This document shows positions 24,244-32,003 of a DNA stretch of 45,458 bases, one piece after another. How positions within the stretch are numbered: the stretch's first letter is position 1; every line of letters starts with the position of its first letter. The notes beneath the pieces are model-generated. The model saw nothing but the letters and a program-made list of their open reading frames with translations. It made no database searches and was not told where the DNA came from. The position numbers were made by a program, and so were the translations under genes. Location of the stretch: positions 1-45,458 of the forward strand of contig JAFZPY010000138.1 of NCBI GenBank assembly GCA_017552475.1, written 5' to 3'. The stretch is from Bacteroidales bacterium. GTDB lineage: Bacteria > Bacteroidota > Bacteroidia > Bacteroidales > UBA932.

Positions 24244-25875
24244 TTATTTATATAAGAATCGTCTGATGGACATCTTGGGTGTCTTCTGGAAGGGCTCGGC
24301 CATGCGCTCGACTTTGGTGATGTGCTCGTAGGAGGGGAGTGCCTTGTTGGCTCCGTTCTGGATAGCTTCGAGTGCGTCGGCTGCATCTTCGGGGCCGAGA
24401 TTGGCATTGTCGTCAAGGTAGACCAGGGCGACGAGCTTGCCGCCGCGGTCGACGACTACGGATTCGACGACGTAGGGCTGGTTGTTGACTACCGCTTCGA
24501 CCTCTTCGGGGTAGATATTCTGCCCGGAGGAGCTGAGTATCATGTTCTTGGAACGGCCGCGGATGAAGATGTCGCCGTGCGGACCCATGATGCCGAGGTC
24601 GCCGGTACGGAGATAACCGTCGTCGGTGAAGGCGTTGGCCGAGGCCTCGGGGTTTTTGAAGTAACCGAGACAGATGTTTTCGCCTTTGGCCTGGATCTCG
24701 CCTGCGATGTGATGGGGATCTTCGGAGTCGATGCGGATGTCGGCGCAGTCGACGGGTTTGCCGCATGACCCGGGAGCAAAGTTCCAGGGGTGCTCGTAGG
24801 CAAGGAGGGGGGCTGCTTCGGTCATGCCGTAGCCGACGGTGTAGGGAAGGCCTATGCGTTTCAGCCAGCGCTCGATCTCCGGATTGAGCGCTGCTCCGCC
24901 CATTATTATCTGTTGGATGTTGCCGCCGAAGGCGTTGAGGAGGGAGGTGCGTATCTTTTTGAAGATGATACAGTTGATGCCCGGGATGGCGGAAAGTATT
25001 TTGACGGCGGGCTTGTCGAGGGCCGGTTTGATTTTGGATTTGAATATTTTCTCAATCACGAGAGGAACGGTGATGAGGAGGTATGGCTTGACGTCGGAAA
25101 ATGCTTTGAGGAGCATGGTCGGAGTGGGGGTCTTGCCGAGCCAGTAGATGGCGGTGCCGTTGACAAGGGGGTAGAGAAATTCGTAGACAAGGCCGTACAT
25201 GTGCGCCATCGGTAGCATTGACAGCATGGTGTATTCTTCGGATGAGGGGATGAAGCGCTGGCCGAAGTCGATGGTGGCGGAGAAGTTGCGGTATGTGAGC
25301 ATAACGCCTTTGGGGGCGCTGGAGGTGCCGGATGTGTAGTTGATGGCGGCGAGATCGTCGAAATTGTCGGTGGGGAAGTGAACGTCGTCGGGGCCATAGC
25401 CGTCGGGATAACGTTCTGTGAAGAGGCGGTCGAGGTCGTCGTATGCCTGGGAGATTTTTTCGTCGCCGCAGTAGAGCAGGCGCCATGTTTCGGTGTCGAC
25501 AGCTACGCGCAGGGCCGGCATCCTGGTGATGTCGAGGGACTTCCATTTGTCTTCATTGGTGAAGAGCACCAGGCTCTCGGAATGGTCGACCAGGTAGTCG
25601 ACGCTGTCGGGGGTGAAGTCGGCCAGTATAGGGACGACCACGGCCTCGTAGGTGTTGACCGCCAGAAAGGCGATGCCCCAGCGGGCTGAGTTGCGGGCGC
25701 AGATTGCGATTTTGTCGCCCTTACGAATGCCTGCGGCCTCGAATACGAGGTGGAAGCGGGCAATAGAGGTGGCCATCTGGCCGTAGGTGAATGTTTCTCC
25801 TTGGTAATTGTTTAGTGCGCTCTTGTCCCAGAATGAACGGGTGGCGTGCTCCAGGCATGCTAAATAGTGCTCCAT
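24244..25875 (-). CDS. AMP-forming acyl-CoA ligase (long-chain type)
   Basis: This 543-residue adenylate-forming enzyme should activate a fatty acid as acyl-AMP and then acyl-CoA. The AMP-binding signature INYTSGTSSAPKGVMLT is near residues 180-196. YGMTEAAPLL, YLRTGDLGIMG and the C-terminal PKMSIRRFLYK, with the likely catalytic Lys, complete the family pattern. I start at the ATG at 25875 (MEHYLACLEHATR). A TTG eight codons upstream lies only four bases from the -7 box and is unlikely to be used. No membrane segment or carrier domain is visible. The gene stands alone between convergent and divergent neighbours, so the acid substrate is unknown. Confidence 0.88.
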   Translation of the reverse strand: MEHYLACLEHATRSFWDKSALNNYQGETFTYGQMATSIARFHLVFEAAGIRKGDKIAICARNSARWGIAFLAVNTYEAVVVPILADFTPDSVDYLVDHSESLVLFTNEDKWKSLDITRMPALRVAVDTETWRLLYCGDEKISQAYDDLDRLFTERYPDGYGPDDVHFPTDNFDDLAAINYTSGTSSAPKGVMLTYRNFSATIDFGQRFIPSSEEYTMLSMLPMAHMYGLVYEFLYPLVNGTAIYWLGKTPTPTMLLKAFSDVKPYLLITVPLVIEKIFKSKIKPALDKPAVKILSAIPGINCIIFKKIRTSLLNAFGGNIQQIIMGGAALNPEIERWLKRIGLPYTVGYGMTEAAPLLAYEHPWNFAPGSCGKPVDCADIRIDSEDPHHIAGEIQAKGENICLGYFKNPEASANAFTDDGYLRTGDLGIMGPHGDIFIRGRSKNMILSSSGQNIYPEEVEAVVNNQPYVVESVVVDRGGKLVALVYLDDNANLGPEDAADALEAIQNGANKALPSYEHITKVERMAEPFQKTPKMSIRRFLYK

Positions 25876-25887
25876 GCAAGACAATTG

Positions 25888-25921
25888 TTTGGTTTTCAAT
25901 TAACAAAAATAACTATATTTG
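25888..25921 (+). promoter_or_regulatory. Promoter of the HAD hydrolase gene
   Basis: Plus strand: TTTG at 25888-25891, 22 bases, then TATATTTG at 25914-25921, 25 bases before the ATG at 25947. The spacer is slightly long. The two opposed -7 boxes are separated by only two bases. Confidence 0.55.
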
Positions 25922-25935
25922 TGGAGTTTTGCAAA
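25904..25935 (-). promoter_or_regulatory. Promoter of the acyl-CoA ligase gene
   Basis: Minus strand: TTTG at 25935-25932, 20 bases, then TATTTTTG at 25911-25904, 28 bases before the ATG. It is interleaved with the plus-strand promoter of the HAD gene. Confidence 0.65.
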
Positions 25936-25946
25936 AAGAAAGGATA

Positions 25947-26786
25947 ATGGAAAAAGAACCTATAGTCGCGTTGATTTACGATTTTGACGGAACCCTGTCG
26001 CCGGGCAACATGCAGGAGTTCGGTTTCATCGAAGCCGTACACAAGACTCCGGAGGAATTCTGGACCCTGTCCAACGACCTTGCCCGCAATCAGGACGCCA
26101 GCGACGTGCTTTCATATATGAAGATGATGTTCGATGAGGCGCGCAAGACCGGCATCAAGCTCAGGCACAAGGACTTCCGCGGATTCGGCAAAAACATCGA
26201 ACTCTACGATGGCGTCCGCGAATGGTTCTCCCTTGTCAACGAATTCGGCCGCTCCATGGGCGTACAGGTGGAGCACTACATCAACTCCTCCGGCCTCAAG
26301 GAAATCATCGAGGGCTCTCCCATAGCATCGGAATTCAAATACATCTTCGCCAGCTCATATATCTACAACGACGAAGGCGAAGCTGAATGGCCCGGCATCG
26401 CTGTCGACTACACCGGCAAGACGCAGTTCATCTTCAAGATCAACAAGGGCATATTCTCGGCCCGTGACTCCAAGCGGGTCAATGCAAGCGTCGCCGATGA
26501 AGACAAGCGCATCCCTTTCTCCAACATGATCTACTTCGGCGACGGCGACACCGACATCCCCAGCATGAAGATAATAGGCATGTTCGGAGGCAATACAATC
26601 GCGGTCTACGACCCCGACAAGCCGGGTTCGCGCGCCAAAGCGGCCAAACTCCAGGACGAAGGACGCGCATCCTTCATCACCCCTGCCGTCTACACAGCCG
26701 AATCGCGCACATACCACCTCGTCACCACCATCATCCGCCAGATCGCCACAGCTGCTCAGCTCGAGGGCTTTGCTAAGGATAGGTAG
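25947..26786 (+). CDS. HAD-superfamily hydrolase
   Basis: This 279-residue cytoplasmic phosphatase-like protein has HAD motif I at residues 11-16 (YDFDGTL; nucleophile D12, acid/base D14). A C-terminal motif IV reads YFGDGDTDIPSM. The spacing between these motifs leaves room for a sizeable helical cap. This resembles the phosphoserine phosphatase-like branch, but the substrate cannot be named. I start at MEKEPIVALIYDFD because the promoter ends just before it. The last base pair of its TAG stop codon is also the first of the inverted-repeat element at 26785-26949, so the element defines the present 3' end of the gene. It is divergent from the acyl-CoA ligase gene. Confidence 0.85.
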   Translation: MEKEPIVALIYDFDGTLSPGNMQEFGFIEAVHKTPEEFWTLSNDLARNQDASDVLSYMKMMFDEARKTGIKLRHKDFRGFGKNIELYDGVREWFSLVNEFGRSMGVQVEHYINSSGLKEIIEGSPIASEFKYIFASSYIYNDEGEAEWPGIAVDYTGKTQFIFKINKGIFSARDSKRVNASVADEDKRIPFSNMIYFGDGDTDIPSMKIIGMFGGNTIAVYDPDKPGSRAKAAKLQDEGRASFITPAVYTAESRTYHLVTTIIRQIATAAQLEGFAKDR

Positions 26787-26949
26787 AAGCTGTTTTGAAA
26801 TAATTACTCTCGTTTTCTATGTGCCGTTTTTGGCCGGTTCCGCCTTTCTCATCAGTCATGTAGCCACCGCTACACTCCTTCTTCGAAAGTCGAAACTGCC
26901 TCAAAAAGTCGCTATAGCTTACTTCGGTAACCATTTCAAAACAGCTTCT
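26785..26949. mobile_element. MITE-like element with 17-bp terminal inverted repeats
   Basis: Perfect 17-bp inverted repeats AGAAGCTGTTTTGAAAT (26785-26801) and its complement (26933-26949) bound 165 bp with no convincing gene. Inside are two further small hairpins: TGTAGC/GCTACA at 26859-26874 and TTCGA/TCGAA at 26882-26894. No target-site duplication is visible at the ends. The size, perfect terminal repeats and lack of coding capacity fit a miniature inverted-repeat element. A structured RNA or a long-stem terminator of the HAD gene are alternatives. Confidence 0.65.
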
Positions 26950-26954
26950 GACAA

Positions 26955-26988
26955 TTTGTCAGTCCTGCAGCATCTGGAATATAATTTG
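26955..26988 (+). promoter_or_regulatory. Candidate htpG promoter
   Basis: TTTG at 26955-26958, then 21 bases and TATAATTTG at 26980-26988. This differs from TAnnTTTG by one extra base in the box. It lies just outside the MITE-like element. No CIRCE-type heat-shock repeat is seen. Confidence 0.4.
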
Positions 26989-27000
26989 ACTGATGCAATA

Positions 27001-27034
27001 CCCGGCCGGGCCGCAAAGCCTGACCGGGATTTTT
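27001..27034 (+). terminator. Hairpin plus T-run before htpG
   Basis: Stem CCCGG/CCGGG (27001-27005 with 27024-27028) has an inner GGC/GCC (27009-27011 with 27018-27020), followed by ATTTTT. It may end the HAD transcript, or, if the promoter at 26955 is right, it lies in the htpG leader 18 bases before the start. Confidence 0.45.
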
Positions 27035-27052
27035 GGACAAAACTACAATACA

Positions 27053-29056
27053 ATGGCAAACAATAAAGGACAGATCGGTGTTACCACCGAAAACATTTTC
27101 CCCGTCATCAAACAGTTCCTCTACAGCGACCACGAAATCTTCCTCCGCGAGCTTGTCGCCAACGCAGTGGACGCCACCCAGAAGATGAAAGCTCTCGCCT
27201 CCACCGGCGACTTCAAGGGCGAACTCGGCGAGCTTGCCGTAAAAGTGGAACTTGACACGGACAAACGCATCCTCCGCATCACCGATGCCGGCATAGGTAT
27301 GACCGAAGAGGAAGTAGACAAATACATCAACCAGATAGCCTTCTCCTCCGCCGGCGAATTCCTCGAAAAATACAAAGACCAGATCGGCAGCATCATCGGC
27401 CACTTCGGACTCGGCTTCTACAGCGCCTTCATGGTGGCATCCAAAGTCACCATTGACACCTTGTCATGGAAAGACGGCGCCAAGGCTGTGAAATGGTCCT
27501 GCGACGGCTCTCCCGAGTATGAAATGGGCGAGTCTGACAAAGCTGAGCGCGGTACCACCATCACTCTATACCTCGACGAGGATTCCAAAGAATACGCTGA
27601 AAAAGCCCGCATCTCCACCCTCCTTGGCAAATATTGCAAATTCATGCCCGTCCCCGTCGTCTTCGGCAAAGAGACCGAGTGGAAAGACGGCAAAGAGGTC
27701 GAGACTGATAAGGATCACGTCATCAATACAGTAGAGCCTCTCTGGACCCGTACCCCTGCCGACCTCAAGGAAGAGGACTACATGCAGTTCTACCGCGCAC
27801 TCTACCCGATGAACGAAGATCCCCTCTTCTACATCCATCTCAACGTGGACTATCCCTTCAATCTCACCGGTATCCTCTACTTCCCCAAAATCAAGGAACG
27901 CATGGCGATAGAGCGCAACAAGATAAGCCTCTACTGCAACCAGATGTTCGTCACTGACCATGTCGACAATATCGTTCCCGACTTCATGACACTCCTCCAT
28001 GGCGTCATCGATTCACCGGACATCCCTCTCAACGTCTCGCGCAGCTACCTCCAGAGCGACGCCAACGTCAAGAAAATCAGCACCTACATCACCCGCAAGG
28101 TCGCAGACCGCCTCGAAGACATCTTCAAAAACGAGCGCACCGCCCTTGAGAGCAAATGGGACAATCTCAAGCTCTTTATTGAATACGGCATGCTCTCTGA
28201 CGAAAAATTCTGCGAGCGCGCCCTCAAATTCGCCCTTGTCAAGAACACCGAAGGCAAATACTTCAGCCTCGACGAATACACCGCCGCCGTCAAGGACAAC
28301 CAGACCGACAAAGACAAAAAGACCGTCTGCCTCTATGCAACCGACACGGAAGCCCAATACGGATTCATCGCAGCCGCCCGCGCCAAGGGCTACGACGTCC
28401 TCCTTCTCGATTGCGAACTCGACAGCCACTTTGTCAACCTGCTTGAGCAGAAACTCACCGACGTCCGCTTCGCCCGCGTGGACTCCGACTCCATAGACAA
28501 CCTCATCCGCAAAGAGGAAAAGGTCTCCCTGGAGATGAAGGAAGACGAGCGCTACGACCTCGAGAACATGTTCAAAGCCGTCCTTCCCGAAGGCAACGAC
28601 TACTACGTCACCGGCGACAATCTCGGCGAAGACGCAGCCCCTATCCTAATCACCCAGAGCGAATTCATGCGCCGCTACCGCGAAATGAGCGCCCTCGGCG
28701 GAGGAATGAATTTCTACGGACAAATGCCGGAATCTTACAACATCACCGTCAACATGCAGAACCCCCTCGTGGCCAAGATAATGGATGCAAAGGCCAATGG
28801 CGTTGCGCCTCAGGCTCCGCTTCCTCCAGAGGCTGACAAAGACGCATCGGAGGAGGACAAGACCAAGGCTCGCGAAGCCCGCGAGGCTGTCCGCAATGCC
28901 CACAAGGCCGACATTCAGGCATTCGCCGCTTCCAATGAGATCCTCCGTCAGGTCACTGACCTGGCACTTCTCGCCAACGGCATGCTCAAGGGCAAAGCTC
29001 TCAGCGAATTTATCGAGCGCAGCCGCAAAGTAGTGACCGACGCATATCTTAAATAA
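27053..29056 (+). CDS. htpG: Molecular chaperone HtpG (Hsp90)
   Basis: This 667-residue cytoplasmic ATP-dependent chaperone has a GHKL ATPase domain with FLRELVANAVDATQ (N-box), DAGIGMTEEE and GHFGLGFYSAFMVA (lid and G3 box). The middle domain contains the conserved NVSRSYLQ and the C-terminal domain is for dimerisation. The length suits Bacteroidetes HtpG, which is longer than the E. coli protein. I start at the ATG at 27053 (MANNKGQIG); the frame upstream crosses the hairpin at 27001-27034. Codons are strongly C-ended (ATC, CTC, GAC), as in the HAD gene, which suggests high expression. Confidence 0.97.
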   Translation: MANNKGQIGVTTENIFPVIKQFLYSDHEIFLRELVANAVDATQKMKALASTGDFKGELGELAVKVELDTDKRILRITDAGIGMTEEEVDKYINQIAFSSAGEFLEKYKDQIGSIIGHFGLGFYSAFMVASKVTIDTLSWKDGAKAVKWSCDGSPEYEMGESDKAERGTTITLYLDEDSKEYAEKARISTLLGKYCKFMPVPVVFGKETEWKDGKEVETDKDHVINTVEPLWTRTPADLKEEDYMQFYRALYPMNEDPLFYIHLNVDYPFNLTGILYFPKIKERMAIERNKISLYCNQMFVTDHVDNIVPDFMTLLHGVIDSPDIPLNVSRSYLQSDANVKKISTYITRKVADRLEDIFKNERTALESKWDNLKLFIEYGMLSDEKFCERALKFALVKNTEGKYFSLDEYTAAVKDNQTDKDKKTVCLYATDTEAQYGFIAAARAKGYDVLLLDCELDSHFVNLLEQKLTDVRFARVDSDSIDNLIRKEEKVSLEMKEDERYDLENMFKAVLPEGNDYYVTGDNLGEDAAPILITQSEFMRRYREMSALGGGMNFYGQMPESYNITVNMQNPLVAKIMDAKANGVAPQAPLPPEADKDASEEDKTKAREAREAVRNAHKADIQAFAASNEILRQVTDLALLANGMLKGKALSEFIERSRKVVTDAYLK

Positions 29057-29069
29057 CGGGATTTTTCGT

Positions 29070-29096
29070 TAAATTTGTGGATGTGAATGTATCCAC
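29070..29096 (+). promoter_or_regulatory. -7 box and leader hairpin of the antiporter gene
   Basis: TAAATTTG (29070-29077) matches the -7 consensus. A 6-bp hairpin, GTGGAT (29077-29082) with ATCCAC (29091-29096), would form near the 5' end of the RNA, three bases before the ATG at 29100. Confidence 0.45.
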
Positions 29097-29099
29097 GGT

Positions 29100-31352
29100 A
29101 TGAACGAAGAACTCAATCTTGTCAGAGACCTGGCCGTGATACTTATCTCGGCCGGGCTTTTTACTATAATATCCAGAGCACTTAAACAACCGCTCGTCAT
29201 CGGCTATATCATTGCAGGCTTCCTCATTGGCCCGCATGTGGACTTCTATGTCGGCATCTCAGACGCTGAATCAGTCGAGGAGTGGTCGGAGATCGGTATC
29301 ATCTTCATGATGTTCGGTCTCGGACTGGAATTCAGTTTCAAAAAGTTCATGAAGGCGGGGAGCGGCGCCCTCGTCACGGCGGGAGCCAAGTTCATCGGAG
29401 TGTTCGTCATTGGCTTTCTGGTCGGCCGTGCGCTTTCATGGAGTATCATGGAGAGCATTTTCCTCGGCGGCTTGTTGTCCATGTCTTCCACAGCCGTAGT
29501 TCTGAAATCTTATGAGGATATGGGGCTGAAGGGAAAGCCATGGGCTCCTGTGTTGTTCGGTACACTGGTAGTTGAGGACTTGATAGCCATTCTGCTCATG
29601 GTGCTGCTGTCGACGATGGCGGTGTCAAACCAGTTCGCCGGCGGGGAACTGGTGTTCAATCTGCTGAAGCTCGTGTTCTTCCTGATATTGTGGTTTGTCG
29701 TTGGGATTTATATTATTCCGACGGTGTTGAAGAAGGCTAAGCAATATATTAATGATGAGATACTTCTGCTGGTGAGCATCGGACTGTGTTTCGGCATGGT
29801 GACGTTTGCCGGCGCTGTGGGTTACAGCTCTGCGCTCGGGGCGTTCGTGATGGGCTCCATTCTGGCGGAGACTATTGAAAGTGAGCATATTGAGAGGCTG
29901 GTGAGACCGCTGAAGGATATTGTTGGGGCGGTGTTTTTTGTGTCTGTGGGCATGATGGTGTCGCCGGCCGTGATTGTTGATAACCTGACTACCATTATCG
30001 TGCTTTCACTCATTGTGATGGCGACTCATATCCTGTTTGCGGGGACCGGTGTGATTCTGACCGGCGGAGGGCTGAAAAATGCGACTCATGTTGGTTTTTC
30101 GCTGGCGCAGCTGGGTGAGTTTGCGTTTATCATCGTGGGTGTCGGCGTGAGTCTTGGGGTGATGAGGGATTTCATTTATCCTGTGATTATTGCAGTGTCG
30201 GTGCTGACGACGTTCACCACTCCTTATATGATTAAGCTGGCGGGACCGGTGCACGGGTTCGTAGTGAGGCGTTTCCCTGTGTTTGCGGCACGGTTCGGGC
30301 AGGATACGTCTTCCGAGGGGCGGAGTGCTGTGGAGCGCAGTCAGTGGAAGGAGCTGCTGAGTTCTTATTTTGTCAGGGTTTTGCTGTATGGAGTGGTGCT
30401 GCTGGCGATCGGCGTAGCTTCGCATGTGTGGCTGGACGGTTTTGTGCAGAGGGTGATGCCGCATTACGGTGAGCGTGTCCAGAGGATTGTGGCTGTGGCG
30501 GGGACGCTTCTGGTGATGGCGCCGTTCCTGTGGGGCCTTGCCGTGAGTTCAGGGCATACGGCCGAGTGTACGCGTGAGATATTGCAGGAGAATCCCGGCA
30601 ACAGATGGCCTCTGGCGGGGCTTGTGCTGTTGAGGGCATTTCTCGCGATAGGCATTATCATGGGAGTGATTGCCACGCATTTCCAGTTGACTCTGTGGGG
30701 AGCGTTGCTTGTCCTGGTGCTTGGAATTCTGGGGCTGCATTTCGCCCGTAAGTATCTGCACACGTTCTCGGCTATTGAAAAAAGATTTATTGACAACCTT
30801 AATGAAAAGGAGAACGAGGTGCGCAGACGTACTCCCGTGACCAGCTCCATTATGGACAGCATGGGAGGGTATGACGTTCATCTGGAGAGCGTTACGATTT
30901 CGGCCGATTCGGTGTTGGCCGGTAAACCGCTGAAGGATATTCCAATCCGTTCGACGACCGGGGTGAATGTGGTGAAGATTACCCGAGGGTCGCGTTATTT
31001 CGTGATTCCGGGCGGCGAACTGGTGCTGTATCCTTGGGATGAGGTGCTTGTTGTGGGCACATCAGAGCAGCTGAAGGCCTGGAGGAGGCTTGTCCGGGAG
31101 TCGGTACCGGTGAGCACGAGTCAGGACAGGGATGTGTCGTTTGACGTGGTGCCTGTTACGCTCGCACATGATTCTTTTCTCACCGGCAAGAAGCTCAGGA
31201 GCATCAAGATGAGGGAGTACAGGTGTATGGTGATCAGCGTCATGCATGGCGGTGAGCTTATCACCAACCCCAAACCCGACTACACGTTCACCGCAGGCGA
31301 TGTCGTGTATCTGGCAGGGGAGAGGGACTCCCTTGAGTGGCTTCGGTTCTAA
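29100..31352 (+). CDS. CPA2-type cation:proton antiporter with TrkA-C domains
   Basis: This 750-residue inner-membrane protein has an N-terminal Na+/H+ exchanger domain (about residues 8-390, some 12 helices, with MSSTAVVLKSYEDMG and VVEDLIAI typical of the KefB/CPA2 branch). A second group of four or five helices follows (about 425-565). Two soluble TrkA-C-like domains (about 600-680 and 690-750) could sense a ligand or nucleotide. No full TrkA-N (Rossmann) domain is seen, unlike KefB/KefC. It is probably K+/H+ or Na+/H+ exchange; the ion cannot be chosen from sequence alone. Codon use shifts inside the gene, from C-ended to G/T-ended codons after about 29.6 kb. Its TAA directly abuts the TAG of convergent folE. 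Confidence 0.87.
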   Translation: MNEELNLVRDLAVILISAGLFTIISRALKQPLVIGYIIAGFLIGPHVDFYVGISDAESVEEWSEIGIIFMMFGLGLEFSFKKFMKAGSGALVTAGAKFIGVFVIGFLVGRALSWSIMESIFLGGLLSMSSTAVVLKSYEDMGLKGKPWAPVLFGTLVVEDLIAILLMVLLSTMAVSNQFAGGELVFNLLKLVFFLILWFVVGIYIIPTVLKKAKQYINDEILLLVSIGLCFGMVTFAGAVGYSSALGAFVMGSILAETIESEHIERLVRPLKDIVGAVFFVSVGMMVSPAVIVDNLTTIIVLSLIVMATHILFAGTGVILTGGGLKNATHVGFSLAQLGEFAFIIVGVGVSLGVMRDFIYPVIIAVSVLTTFTTPYMIKLAGPVHGFVVRRFPVFAARFGQDTSSEGRSAVERSQWKELLSSYFVRVLLYGVVLLAIGVASHVWLDGFVQRVMPHYGERVQRIVAVAGTLLVMAPFLWGLAVSSGHTAECTREILQENPGNRWPLAGLVLLRAFLAIGIIMGVIATHFQLTLWGALLVLVLGILGLHFARKYLHTFSAIEKRFIDNLNEKENEVRRRTPVTSSIMDSMGGYDVHLESVTISADSVLAGKPLKDIPIRSTTGVNVVKITRGSRYFVIPGGELVLYPWDEVLVVGTSEQLKAWRRLVRESVPVSTSQDRDVSFDVVPVTLAHDSFLTGKKLRSIKMREYRCMVISVMHGGELITNPKPDYTFTAGDVVYLAGERDSLEWLRF

Positions 31353-31943
31353 CTATTTGTTGATTAGTTTAAGGAACTCGTTGCGGGTGCGCTCGGAGTT
31401 GAGGAAGGCACCGGAGAAGGCGGAGGTGGTGGTGATTGAGTTGATCTTCTGCACTCCGCGCATCGTCATGCAGGTGTGGGATGCTTCGATGACTACTGCG
31501 GCTCCGAGAGGATGCAGCGCTTCCTGCAGGCAGTCAAGGATGTCCTGACTGAGACGTTCCTGTACCTGAAGGCGGCGGGCGTAGGTTTCTACTATGCGGC
31601 CCAATTTGCTGATGCCGACTATTTTACCGTTGGGGATATAGCCGATGTGGGCTTTGCCGATGAATGGCATCATGTGATGCTCGCACAGGGAGAATACATC
31701 GATGTCCCTGACGATCACCATCTGCTGGTTCTCTTCGTTGAATATTGCGGAGCGGACGATTTCCTCTCCGTTCTGAAAATACCCCTGGGTGAGAAACTGA
31801 AGCGCTTTTGCTACCCTGAGAGGGGTTTTCAGCAAACCCTCCCGCTGTGGATCTTCTCCCAGAAGCTTCAGAATCTCTTTGACATGTACGGCGAGCTGCT
31901 CTGTCGTCTCCTCGTCGTACTGCTCGATCTTTCTGTAAGCCAT
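31353..31943 (-). CDS. folE: GTP cyclohydrolase I (FolE)
   Basis: This enzyme opens GTP to 7,8-dihydroneopterin triphosphate, the first step of folate synthesis, and can also feed queuosine-type pathways. The 196 residues include the zinc ligands in [10 protein letters not shown] and HTCMTMRGV, and the substrate segment [20 protein letters not shown]. Its promoter (31973-32003) has both elements at consensus spacing and lies partly inside the 3' end of the upstream yitT-type gene on the same strand. The stop codon abuts that of the convergent antiporter gene. Confidence 0.97.
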   Translation of the reverse strand: MAYRKIEQYDEETTEQLAVHVKEILKLLGEDPQREGLLKTPLRVAKALQFLTQGYFQNGEEIVRSAIFNEENQQMVIVRDIDVFSLCEHHMMPFIGKAHIGYIPNGKIVGISKLGRIVETYARRLQVQERLSQDILDCLQEALHPLGAAVVIEASHTCMTMRGVQKINSITTTSAFSGAFLNSERTRNEFLKLINK

Positions 31944-31972
31944 ATTATTGCTGTTTTGTTGTTTGGGTGGGG

Positions 31973-32003
31973 CAAAGGTACAGCTTTATTTTTTCTTACC
32001 AAA
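31973..32003 (-). promoter_or_regulatory. Consensus folE promoter, overlapping the yitT-type gene
   Basis: Minus strand: TTTG at 32003-32000, exactly 19 bases, TACCTTTG at 31980-31973, then 29 bases to the folE ATG. The -33 element is inside the last codons of the YitT-family gene. Confidence 0.75.

Noticed and set aside
26770..27066. 98-codon plus-strand frame spanning the HAD-htpG gap
   Set aside because: It covers the inverted-repeat element and the hairpin before htpG, begins inside the HAD gene, and has no recognisable domain.
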